A stretch of 30,602 nucleotides of DNA, taken from an uncultured Clostridia bacterium. Its GTDB lineage: Bacteria > Bacillota > Clostridia > Christensenellales > DTU072. Location: NCBI GenBank assembly GCA_944350065.1, contig CALVOD010000003.1, positions 1 through 30,602 on the forward strand, read 5' to 3'. Positions 17,003-24,490 of this stretch are shown piece after piece. Both the position numbers and the translations under genes were made by a program. Numbering within the stretch: position 1 is the stretch's first letter; every line of letters begins with the position of its first letter. The notes beneath the pieces are model-generated. The model did no database searches. It was not told where the DNA came from and saw nothing but the letters and a program-made list of their open reading frames with translations.

Positions 17003-19798
17003 TTATGCCTGTCCCGTAAGTTTAGCGTATAACTCCTTGCTGTTGGGTACCGGGTCTCCGGGCTTTATTTCCGGCTCGCCGCGCGAAAAATCGTTGGCGA
17101 TGAGGTAAGAAGGCTTGGAAACCGAGCTTATCTTCGGGTAAATCAATTTTACCGCCGATTCTATGCCGCGCAACGCGCCTATGGTGTTGCCTTCCGCGTC
17201 GCGGAAAGGAAGTACGAGCGCGCTGACGTCGTCCGACTTGACGGTCACCGTAGCGGGATCCCACGTCAAAGGCGCTCCGAGTCCCATAATGCCGAGCGAA
17301 GTGTATTCCTTGCCGCCGTAAGAGTAGAACAGCGAATCGAGAGTTTCGTCACTTACCACTTCGTTTATAATGTTGGCGAAAGAATCGCGGAACATATCGA
17401 TGAGTCCCTGTCCTGCGCCGTCGCTCTCGTTGGCGGCGAGCTCGACGAGGTACTTGAGTATGAACAGCGACAGCATATCGCTGAATTCATCTCTCGTCTT
17501 CCAGTTATAAATATCGCAAACGCCTTCTATCGTGAGGTTGGGCGCGCAATTCATGTCGAAAGACTCTTTATACGCGGGCGAAGCGAATACTACCGCGGGG
17601 GCGCCGTGCATTTTGAAGACGTTGTTGCGGAGGGTGACGTTGGAGCCGTCCGCGCCGAATTTACGGTGGTCGACGCCGTAATAATAAGCGAGGATGCCGT
17701 GACGCGCGTTGTCCCCGAAAATACAGCCTTCGACGAGCAAATCGCTGATATAACCGAGTTCCACGCCCTTATCGGCGTTGTAAACCTGCAAGAATTTAAG
17801 ATTCACGGGCGGGTCGCGCGGGATATCCTTTTTATCGGGCTCGATTTCGCCCCAGAGCATTTCAATGTAGAGAACGGCGTTTCTGCCGTCGGCTTCGTCG
17901 AGAGTTGCCGCGCAGCGCATCGAAATATCCACGAAATCGAGAGTGAATTGCGTAAACGGTATTCCCGCCGCGGCGTTGGCGGCGTAAACGTCGGCGTGCG
18001 ACTCGTTGAACGCCTTGATTTCCTGCCATACGTTACCGTAGTTGAAACGCAACAATCCGCCCTGGAAACCGAGCTGTCTGCGGACCTCTTCGGATTCGGG
18101 AACGCCCGCGCCGTCGTAGAGGAAGCCGTTGCCGTAAACGCCGCCGCGGATATTGTCCACTACGTGTTCTGCATAAATATTCTGTTGCATAACGACGTCG
18201 TAGCAGGAGAAGCGTTCTCCGCCGCCCCATTTGGCGTCCCGCGACAGCACCATAGCCATCTGCGCGAAATTATATACGTTGACGGTTTCTTTCTTAGGGT
18301 TCACGTTGAACGTGAAGCTGCGTTTGACGGAATTTATTTCGCGGTTATCCACCACGAGCACCGCCGTAACGGTCACGCTTCTGCCGACGGCGCTCTCGAG
18401 GAAGGTAACCGTAATGCCCTGCGTGCCGTCGTTGCGACGGGCTATCGAGGCGAGTTCTTCACCGTCCGCGCCTTTGGAAACGCTCCAGTTGACGTCGAAG
18501 GTATTTTTATCGCCGGCGATGCCGAAGTCGAAAGAAGAAGTGAGCTCCCCGGACTCCGTAAGCCAGTAATATCCCCACACGCGCGTCATCTGAATACCGA
18601 GACGGGCGTCGGCGGTCTGAAGATCGAGATTGAAGGTAGCCGGTCTTTCGCGCACGGTGATTTCCACTTGCTTGAAGGAATCGCCGTAGGTCACTCTGAG
18701 AAGCGCTCTGCCGGGCTTTAAAAGGCTGATAACGCCGTTCTCGGTCACAGACGCGACGTCGGGCGTTTCGCTCGAAAATACGGGCTCGAGCGCCTCATCG
18801 TCGGCGTCGTCTTTCTCGTCGTCCTCGTCTTCGTCCCCGGTTTCGGGCTCCTCGACGACGGCGGTCACGAGATGAGCGGGTCCGTTACCCGTATAAAGCA
18901 CTTCAGGCGGGTTGAGAATAACTATTTCGCCCGCTTCGCAACGCACCACGGAAACTTCCGCTTCGGCACCGTTGTCGGTGCGCTTGAGAAGATATTTGTC
19001 GCCGGATATATATTTTACTTCCGTTGCGTCGGGATTGATCGCGACGTGCTCGCGCACCCACGAAAGAGTTACGTTTTCCGCGGTGTATGTTACGGACGCT
19101 CCCGCAACCGCGCCGGAGGTGTCCACTATTATCATGGCGCTGTGCGTTTCGCCGGCTTTGTCGCGCACCACCGCTTCGATCCCCGCCTTGCCTTCGCCGA
19201 CGGGAGTTACGTTACCGTTGGCGTCTACCTTGGCTATTTTGGAATCGGAGGAACGCCATATCACGCCGCTCGCGTTCATCGCGTCGACGGGATAAACGTC
19301 CATAAAGAAACGCTCCTGCGCAGTAAGCGCGTATTCGCCGGTTACCGCAACGCCGTTGGAATCGTATATCGCCGTGGTCTCCACGGAATCGGAAGTGACC
19401 TGTATCGTCAACACGCGGTATACGTTCACGTTGGCTTTTGCACGTATAATAACTTGAGTGACTCCCGCTCTCACGGGCTTGAGCTCGTATCGGTTGTCGC
19501 TGCTTTCCATCTTCTCGAGTTCGACAATGCCCTGACCGTAATCGTCCTCGCGTTCGTACGTTATGGACTTGTCCGGAGTCATCGTCGGGAATATGTCCAC
19601 TATTATGAACTCTCCCGTATCGCCGATGTCCACTTTAAGCACGTCGTTATCCCCGATTATTTCGTTGTTTGAATTGCGGAGCTGCATATCCGAGGGGTTT
19701 ACGGGCGTCGTCAAGAGGATTATGTCGCTCGTGACGCTCAACGCCAGCACCACTACTATCGGAATTATGCAGATAACGCCTATCAAAAATTTTTTCAT
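17003..19798 (-). CDS. Membrane-anchored BIG2 / right-handed beta-helix surface protein, copy 1
   Basis: 931 residues, paralogue of the next gene. The N-terminus (MKKFLIGVICIIPIVVVLAL, then TTPVNP) is nearly the same, with one hydrophobic segment. BIG2-like folds lie at about 140-225 (VIWRSSDSKIAKV, PVGEGKAGIEAVV) and 340-395 (FSSETPDVASVTENG, LLKPGRALLRVTY). The beta-helix region begins near 510 (GGVYGNGFLYDG, ISDLLVEGCIFGDN, VTLRNNVFKMHG). The end has EPEIKPGDPVPN. Unlike copy 2 it carries a very acidic stretch at about 315-338 (runs of Asp and Glu) inside the second fold, and extra residues in the beta-helix. It starts 79 bases after the permease stop; the ribosome site is an ACAGGAC about 12 bases before the ATG, similar to that of the permease gene. 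No catalytic residues are recognised; a surface role is inferred from anchor and domains. Confidence 0.9.
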   Translation of the reverse strand: MKKFLIGVICIIPIVVVLALSVTSDIILLTTPVNPSDMQLRNSNNEIIGDNDVLKVDIGDTGEFIIVDIFPTMTPDKSITYEREDDYGQGIVELEKMESSDNRYELKPVRAGVTQVIIRAKANVNVYRVLTIQVTSDSVETTAIYDSNGVAVTGEYALTAQERFFMDVYPVDAMNASGVIWRSSDSKIAKVDANGNVTPVGEGKAGIEAVVRDKAGETHSAMIIVDTSGAVAGASVTYTAENVTLSWVREHVAINPDATEVKYISGDKYLLKRTDNGAEAEVSVVRCEAGEIVILNPPEVLYTGNGPAHLVTAVVEEPETGDEDEDDEKDDADDEALEPVFSSETPDVASVTENGVISLLKPGRALLRVTYGDSFKQVEITVRERPATFNLDLQTADARLGIQMTRVWGYYWLTESGELTSSFDFGIAGDKNTFDVNWSVSKGADGEELASIARRNDGTQGITVTFLESAVGRSVTVTAVLVVDNREINSVKRSFTFNVNPKKETVNVYNFAQMAMVLSRDAKWGGGERFSCYDVVMQQNIYAEHVVDNIRGGVYGNGFLYDGAGVPESEEVRRQLGFQGGLLRFNYGNVWQEIKAFNESHADVYAANAAAGIPFTQFTLDFVDISMRCAATLDEADGRNAVLYIEMLWGEIEPDKKDIPRDPPVNLKFLQVYNADKGVELGYISDLLVEGCIFGDNARHGILAYYYGVDHRKFGADGSNVTLRNNVFKMHGAPAVVFASPAYKESFDMNCAPNLTIEGVCDIYNWKTRDEFSDMLSLFILKYLVELAANESDGAGQGLIDMFRDSFANIINEVVSDETLDSLFYSYGGKEYTSLGIMGLGAPLTWDPATVTVKSDDVSALVLPFRDAEGNTIGALRGIESAVKLIYPKISSVSKPSYLIANDFSRGEPEIKPGDPVPNSKELYAKLTGQA

Positions 19799-19877
19799 CG
19801 TTATCGTTGTCCTGTTAATTTAACAATTTTCTGATTTTTCCCCTTTCTCCGGTAGCCCTTACTTCGTGTTAGGGATA

Positions 19878-21530
19878 CTATTTTGCAATCTTATTGTACG
19901 CATGTTTCAACCTGAACAAATAGCCCGTTATCGCTATGAGAAGGAGCGCCGCGGCTATTCCCGAGCAGACGTAGAACATTATCTCCGTAGTAAATTCCAC
20001 TATATATCCGTTCTCGAGAACGAACGCGAGCTTGATGTCCGCAAGGTAGGAAAGGAGCATGCAGAGTATGCCTTCGGTCAGCGCGACTACGAAGCCCGCC
20101 GCCACCGAAAGAGTGGTGCTCGCGTTGTTGTTGACGACCTCGCCTTCGCCCGAAAGGTTGAAATAAGGTCTGTTGATATCCATTCTCATCGAGATGAGAG
20201 TAAGAGATATCGAGCAGCTTTCCGCCACGGCGAACAGCCACAGCGAAGTATTGAAGTCGAACTGCTTGGTGAGGTAGAGCACGAGCGCGCAGATGCCGTT
20301 GGCGAGCGCGGAGACTATCGCGTACATCACGAATTTTGCGGCAAGCTGAGTGTGCACGGACACGGGGGCGACCTTGGTGTGATAGAAGTTATCGCCCTCT
20401 CTGCTCGTGGAGGTTGCCGCGAACGAAGTTATGACCGTCGCGAAAATAAGCATGACGAGCAGCGACATACCGAGCGCTATCTGTTCGCCTATCTGATTCT
20501 GACCGAGCTGAATGGTAATGTTGTTGCAGAAATATACCATTACCGGCATCGCGCAGGCGAGCACGAAATACTGGAAGGAATAGTTCACCGAGCGGAAAAC
20601 CTGAAGGAATTCCTTATGGAGCAGGGTGAAGAAAATCGGTCTGCGCCTGTTGCGGGTGACGTGACGGAAAGCGCTGCCTTCGACCTCGACGTTATTGAGG
20701 AGCGTTTTGGGATAGAGCTTCACGATCACGAGAATGGTGCCGATGAGGGTGATGCCGGTAAGCATTATCAGCACGGGGTAAGCGATATACAGTTCTTCGC
20801 CCACCATAATATCCGCAAAATACTTCATCGGAATGAGATATTTACAGACGTTGCCGATGCCCTCCACTATTCTGTCGTCGAAAACGGAGAACTCTTTGTC
20901 GTTCATAAACGTGACCATACTGTTGAACAGTATCATATATACCGCGAAAAGCACCGTCACCAGCACGGCGAGTCCGATGATGATAAGCGCGAACTTATTG
21001 CGTATTTTATTGGTCAGTTGCATAATCGGTATCGCGAGTATGTTGCTCAGGAAGAAGGTGATCAACACGAGGAACACGATCGGCACAGGTATCGTCGCGT
21101 AAAAAGCGACGCCGAGACCGCTGACCTTAGCGTATGCGGCGAGGAAGGGAGCAACTATCACCGCGGTGACGAGCGTCTGATTTATAAAGAGGAAAAGAGT
21201 TTTGCTGATGAAAACTTCTTCGCCCGAAACGGGATAACGCATAAGTATCTCGTTGTCGCCTTTATAATAAAGAACTTTGATATTGCTGCTCACGCCCGCG
21301 ATGCACATAAAAAGGAATACCGCGGAAACGAGCATGACGAGGGCTTCGTAAATGATACCCGCTTTGTCGAACATTTCAAAGAAAAGTTCCGCCACCCAAT
21401 ACACCCCGTAGACTACGCCTGCGAGAATCACGAGCGTCGCGAACAATTTGAAATACGATTTGGCGCTGTTAAGCGAGTAATTGGAAAATCTGTTTTTAAT
21501 TTCCAGTTTTAACAGAGTTTTAATATTCAT
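19878..21530 (-). CDS. ABC-2 type exporter permease, multi-spanning
   Basis: 550 residues with about twelve hydrophobic segments, in two halves of six: the first from about 28 to 270, then a basic cytoplasmic stretch (about 285-310, RHVTRNRRRP) and the second half from about 320 to 545. This long two-half form resembles the putative ABC exporter permeases of Firmicutes rather than the 250-residue single-half type. With the ATPase encoded 16 bases upstream it would form a membrane exporter; the substrate cannot be read from sequence. The ribosome site is AACAGGACAACCGAT before the ATG, lying directly after the ATPase stop, so the two are co-translated. The two large surface proteins follow in the same direction, which suggests that the exporter serves their display or a ligand of theirs; this is inference. 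Confidence 0.9.
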   Translation of the reverse strand: MNIKTLLKLEIKNRFSNYSLNSAKSYFKLFATLVILAGVVYGVYWVAELFFEMFDKAGIIYEALVMLVSAVFLFMCIAGVSSNIKVLYYKGDNEILMRYPVSGEEVFISKTLFLFINQTLVTAVIVAPFLAAYAKVSGLGVAFYATIPVPIVFLVLITFFLSNILAIPIMQLTNKIRNKFALIIIGLAVLVTVLFAVYMILFNSMVTFMNDKEFSVFDDRIVEGIGNVCKYLIPMKYFADIMVGEELYIAYPVLIMLTGITLIGTILVIVKLYPKTLLNNVEVEGSAFRHVTRNRRRPIFFTLLHKEFLQVFRSVNYSFQYFVLACAMPVMVYFCNNITIQLGQNQIGEQIALGMSLLVMLIFATVITSFAATSTSREGDNFYHTKVAPVSVHTQLAAKFVMYAIVSALANGICALVLYLTKQFDFNTSLWLFAVAESCSISLTLISMRMDINRPYFNLSGEGEVVNNNASTTLSVAAGFVVALTEGILCMLLSYLADIKLAFVLENGYIVEFTTEIMFYVCSGIAAALLLIAITGYLFRLKHAYNKIAK

Positions 21531-21546
21531 ATCGGTTGTCCTGTTA

Positions 21547-22302
21547 TCAGTTTCTGCGGAGCAGAGTCATTTCGTTGATGTGATCCTGCTCGGTCGCGGT
21601 TATTTCGCAGAAGGTTTTTTCGAGAGTTTCCTTATTGCCTTTGATATGCAGATCGATGACGTCTTGCAGCTTACCGTCCTTGATAATGGCGGCGCGGTCG
21701 CAGATTTTCGCGACGAGATCGAGGTTGTGGCTCGAGAAAAACACCGTGTTGCCTTCGGCGCAGTGGTCGTCCATTCTCTTGAGTATCTCCACCATCGACT
21801 GGTGGTCGAGTCCCATCATTGGTTCGTCGAGCACCCACAGCTTGGGGTTGTGAATGAGCGCGGCGATGATGCAGATTTTCTGCTTCATACCGTGAGAATA
21901 GGATTTGATCTGATTGTCCACCGCTTTGGTGAGTTTGAACTGGCTGACGTAACGGTCGAATCTCTCGTCGCGGTCGCGTTTGCTCACTTTATAAAGGTCC
22001 GCGGTGTAGTTGACGTACTCCCTGCCCGTAAGTTTCTCGTACACGGAGTGGTTGTCGGGAACGTAACCCATATTGAGTTTGGCGTTGATGGGATCTTTGG
22101 CTATGTCGTAACCGCAAATCGTTATCTTGCCTGAGTTGAACGGATAAATACCGGTAAGACACTTGATAGTGGTCGATTTACCGGCGCCGTTTTGTCCGAG
22201 GAATCCGAAAATTTCTCCGGGGCGCAACGACAGATTGAGGTCTTCCACCGAAAATCTTTCGGAGTTCATATATTTTTTATAAAGGTGACTGATTTCGAGC
22301 AT
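21547..22302 (-). CDS. ABC-2 exporter ATP-binding protein
   Basis: 251 residues, a single nucleotide-binding domain. Walker A is GQNGAGKST (36-44), the region of the Q-loop reads GYVPDNHSVYEKLTG (79-93) as in ABC-2 drug and polysaccharide exporters, the signature is the degenerate YSHGMKQK (135-142), Walker B is WVLDEP with E160, and the switch histidine is H192 in SSHNL. The C-terminal 40 residues are a helical tail. AGGAG precedes the ATG at 22302. It is the first gene of the cluster under the promoter at 22397 and pairs with the permease that follows. Related ATPases include those of YtrB/EcsA type; no closer name is warranted. Confidence 0.94.
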   Translation of the reverse strand: MLEISHLYKKYMNSERFSVEDLNLSLRPGEIFGFLGQNGAGKSTTIKCLTGIYPFNSGKITICGYDIAKDPINAKLNMGYVPDNHSVYEKLTGREYVNYTADLYKVSKRDRDERFDRYVSQFKLTKAVDNQIKSYSHGMKQKICIIAALIHNPKLWVLDEPMMGLDHQSMVEILKRMDDHCAEGNTVFFSSHNLDLVAKICDRAAIIKDGKLQDVIDLHIKGNKETLEKTFCEITATEQDHINEMTLLRRN

Positions 22303-22368
22303 TATTTTCTCCTTTTATTACGCGTGTATGCCCATACGCGCGCGCGTGTATTATATATTGTTACCAAG

Positions 22369-22397
22369 AGTTTAACATAGTACATATATTCTGTCAA
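22369..22397 (-). promoter_or_regulatory. Promoter of the ABC exporter / surface protein cluster
   Basis: A perfect TTGACA (22397-22392) and TAAACT (22374-22369) are separated by 17 bases on the minus strand. The leader of about 60 bases contains alternating CG runs and an imperfect hairpin (GTATG / CATAC with flanking CGCG, about 22320-22347) before the AGGAG ribosome site. Confidence 0.75.
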
Positions 22398-22436
22398 CCG
22401 ATTTACGCTTACAAATTCTGTCACGAGCTCTCGAAA

Positions 22437-22469
22437 AACCGCTTTCGGCGTCCCGTAACCGCTTTTCGG
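22437..22469. repeat. Two direct repeats upstream of nagB
   Basis: AACCGCTTTCGG at 22437-22448 and AACCGCTTTTCGG at 22457-22469 start 20 bases apart, about two helical turns, just upstream of the nagB -35 box and between the two divergent promoters. They could bind a regulator; no protein can be named. Confidence 0.45.
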
Positions 22470-22481
22470 AAGAAAATAGCG

Positions 22482-22510
22482 TTGCATTCGGCGCGGATAT
22501 GTGGTAAAAT
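22482..22510 (+). promoter_or_regulatory. Promoter of nagB
   Basis: TTGCAT (22482-22487) and TAAAAT (22505-22510) with a 17-base spacer, about 40 bases before the nagB ATG. Confidence 0.65.
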
Positions 22511-22550
22511 ACGGTATAACCGAATACATTGAATTTCAGGAGACGAATAT

Positions 22551-23279
22551 ATGATAGTTATTCAGACAAGAAATTACGAAGAACTGAGTCGCAAAGCGTA
22601 CGAGCTTATGCGCCCCGTGCTCATCGAGAAACCCGACGCGGTGCTCGGACTCGCCACCGGCTCCAGCCCTATCGGACTGTACAAAGAGATGATCGCCGAC
22701 TACAAAGCGGGCAACGTCAGCTATAAAAATATGATATCGATAAACCTCGACGAATACGCGGACCTTCCCGTTGAGCATCCCGAAAGCTACCGCAGCTTCA
22801 TGAACCGCAATCTTTTCGATCATATCGATATAGATAAAGCGAATACCCACGTGCCGAACGGACTTGCCGCCGACAAGGAAGCCGCCTGCGCCGAATACAC
22901 GGCTTTTGCAGCGGCGCACCCCATCGACGTGCAGATACTCGGTATCGGCGCGAACGGTCACATCGGCTTCAACGAGCCGGGAACCTCCTTCGACGCGCAC
23001 ACCCATCTCGTCGAGCTCAAGGAAGGCACCCGCCGCGACAACGCGCGCTTCTTCGACGACGATATCGATAAGGTCCCCACCCACGCGGTGACTCTGGGGC
23101 TTGCGGACATCATGCAGGCGAAAATGATAATCCTCATCGCCAACGGCACCGCCAAAGCGGAAGCCGTAAGGCGTATGATACAGGAGCCCGTGGACACCGC
23201 GTGCCCCGCGAGCATACTTCAGACTCACCCCTGCGTATACGTTGTCGTAGACGAAGCCGCAGGTTATTACGTCAAATAA
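22551..23279 (+). CDS. nagB: Glucosamine-6-phosphate deaminase
   Basis: 242 residues, the short form usual in Firmicutes (the enterobacterial enzyme is about 266). It should convert glucosamine-6-phosphate to fructose-6-phosphate and ammonia in the cytoplasm, feeding amino sugars into glycolysis. Seen: LGLATGSSPIGLY (32-44), the INLDEY motif with D67, the GIGANGHIGFNEPG loop (131-144) with H137 and E142, and the phosphate-site NGTAKAEA. In the loop an Asn (N135) stands where the E. coli enzyme has Asp. AGGAG lies eight bases before the ATG. It is the only plus-strand gene, monocistronic between its own promoter and a strong terminator. It competes for the same substrate as the GlmM-GlmU fusion protein encoded 10 kb away. 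Confidence 0.95.
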   Translation: MIVIQTRNYEELSRKAYELMRPVLIEKPDAVLGLATGSSPIGLYKEMIADYKAGNVSYKNMISINLDEYADLPVEHPESYRSFMNRNLFDHIDIDKANTHVPNGLAADKEAACAEYTAFAAAHPIDVQILGIGANGHIGFNEPGTSFDAHTHLVELKEGTRRDNARFFDDDIDKVPTHAVTLGLADIMQAKMIILIANGTAKAEAVRRMIQEPVDTACPASILQTHPCVYVVVDEAAGYYVK

Positions 23280-23343
23280 CTAAGGTTTATTCGGTATCTC
23301 AAGCTACAGAATATCTACAAAATATTGACATACTCTCATTTCG

Positions 23344-23371
23344 GAACGGCTCCCCGGGGAGCCGTTCTTTT
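23344..23371 (+). terminator. Intrinsic terminator after nagB
   Basis: A perfect 24-base palindrome (stem GAACGGCTCC / GGAGCCGTTC around CCGG) is followed by TTTT on the plus strand, about 65 bases past the nagB stop. Confidence 0.9.
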
Positions 23372-23418
23372 ATGCGCGCCGTCGGCGCGTAAGAGAGCCC
23401 CTATCCAAGCAAGGCATG

Positions 23419-23440
23419 AAAAAACCGCCTCGTGAGGCGG
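23419..23440 (-). terminator. Intrinsic terminator after rpsI
   Basis: Stem CCGCCTC / GAGGCGG with a two-base centre and six Ts following on the minus strand, about 48 bases past the rpsI stop. The plus strand also has a short T-run (CTTTT), so it may act in both directions between the converging nagB and rpsI units. Confidence 0.88.
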
Positions 23441-23487
23441 CTTTTCCGTTTGGATAATATAATAAGAATAATAGGAATATCTTTTGA

Positions 23488-23904
23488 TTATCTCTTGGAG
23501 AACTGAGGAGCTTTACGCGCTTTGTGCAGACCGTATTTCTTACGTTCTTTCATTCTCGGGTCGCGGGTCATAAAGCCTGCGGCTTTGAGCGCGGGACGGT
23601 ATTCGGCGTCCGCCATAACGAGAGCTCTCGCCACACCGTGGCGGATGGCGCCGGCCTGTCCGGTAGGACCGCCGCCGCTTACGTTCACCGCTACGTCGAA
23701 CTTGTCGAGAGTGCCGGTGAGGTTCAGAGGTTGACGGACTATGAACTTAAGGGTTTCGAGACCGAAGTAATCGTCGATGCTTCTCTTGTTGATGACGATG
23801 TTGCCTTCGCCGCCGGGAATGAGACGTACGCGGGCGATCGCCTTTTTACGTCTGCCGGTTCCCCAGTATTGAACTTTCTTCTTGACTACTTTCTTAGTTG
23901 CCAT
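23488..23904 (-). CDS. rpsI: 30S ribosomal protein S9
   Basis: 138 residues, a typical bacterial S9 with a short Lys-rich N-terminal extension. Hallmarks are GTGRRKKAIARVRL (16-29), the NVSGGGPTGQAGAIRHGVAR core and the basic C-terminal tail ending in KAPQFSKR that reaches the P-site tRNA. It lies 14 bases after rplM with a GAGGTG ribosome site, the standard rplM-rpsI pair, and is followed by a terminator. Confidence 0.98.
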   Translation of the reverse strand: MATKKVVKKKVQYWGTGRRKKAIARVRLIPGGEGNIVINKRSIDDYFGLETLKFIVRQPLNLTGTLDKFDVAVNVSGGGPTGQAGAIRHGVARALVMADAEYRPALKAAGFMTRDPRMKERKKYGLHKARKAPQFSKR

Positions 23905-23918
23905 ATTTCACCTCACGA

Positions 23919-24350
23919 TTACTTGAGCTTAAGCTCTTCGGGCTTCTGCGCCGCGTGTTTGTGCTCGGGACCGCTGTAGACGAAAAGTTTGCTTATCATC
24001 TGTCTGCCGATCGAATTCTTCGGGAGCATACCTTTGACGGCTTTGGTGACGACGAATTCGGGCTTGGTCGCCATAAGTTTGTCGTAACGCACCTCTTTGA
24101 GTCCGCCGACGTAACCGGTGTGATAACGGTAGAACTTCTGCTCGGCTTTTTTGCCGGTGAGCTTAACCTTATCGCAATTTACTACTATAACGTAATCACC
24201 CGTATCCACATTGGGGGTGAAAGTGGGTTTATTCTTACCGCGGAGAATCATAGCGACCTGCGCCGCAAGTCTGCCGAGGACCATATTTTCGGCGTCCACG
24301 ACATACCACTTCCTTTCAACGGTTCCGGGCTTTGCCATATATGATTTCAT
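23919..24350 (-). CDS. rplM: 50S ribosomal protein L13
   Basis: 143 residues from the ATG at 24350, chosen because GGAGG lies seven bases before it and the N-terminus MKSYMAKPGTVERKWYVVDA is the family start; a longer in-frame reading to 24455 would begin inside the -35 box and is not real. Hallmarks are VLGRLAAQVA, the GDYVIVVN strand, the KLTGKK motif, YRYHTGY and VKGMLPKN. Typical length for L13. Promoter directly upstream; rpsI follows. Confidence 0.98.
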   Translation of the reverse strand: MKSYMAKPGTVERKWYVVDAENMVLGRLAAQVAMILRGKNKPTFTPNVDTGDYVIVVNCDKVKLTGKKAEQKFYRYHTGYVGGLKEVRYDKLMATKPEFVVTKAVKGMLPKNSIGRQMISKLFVYSGPEHKHAAQKPEELKLK

Positions 24351-24420
24351 GGTAAATCCTCCAATTGTTTCTGCGGTTCCCGCCGCTGAGGGGCTAGTTC
24401 GTCGTCGAAAATCCGCGTGC
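24351..24420 (-). promoter_or_regulatory. Leader of rplM, possible L13 autoregulatory element
   Basis: The leader of about 70 bases contains a small hairpin (GCGG / CCGC around CGGGAA) shortly before the GGAGG. Rfam describes an L13 leader in Firmicutes in this place. I cannot confirm the match by eye; a covariance-model search would decide. Confidence 0.3.
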
Positions 24421-24426
24421 CTATCT

Positions 24427-24455
24427 ATAATATTATATAAAAGCCGATAAGTCAA
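24427..24455 (-). promoter_or_regulatory. Promoter of rplM-rpsI
   Basis: TTGACT (24455-24450) and TATTAT (24432-24427) with a 17-base spacer on the minus strand, in an AT-rich stretch between truA and rplM. An inverted repeat AGCCGA / TCGGCT overlaps it (about 24441-24478) with a short T-run after, which might be a leaky terminator for truA. Confidence 0.72.
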
Positions 24456-24490
24456 TCAAAATCAAACACTTTTCGGCTCGTAAATTAAAT

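Noticed and set aside
22941..22985. Loss of a catalytic residue in NagB (Asn where E. coli has Asp in the GHIGFNEP loop)
   Set aside because: The rest of the site (D67, H137, E142) is intact and, as far as I recall, Asn is common here in short Firmicutes forms, so inactivity is not implied.
24351..24455. N-terminal extension of 35 codons for rplM
   Set aside because: It would begin in the promoter; the family start MKSYMAKPGT with GGAGG is at 24350.
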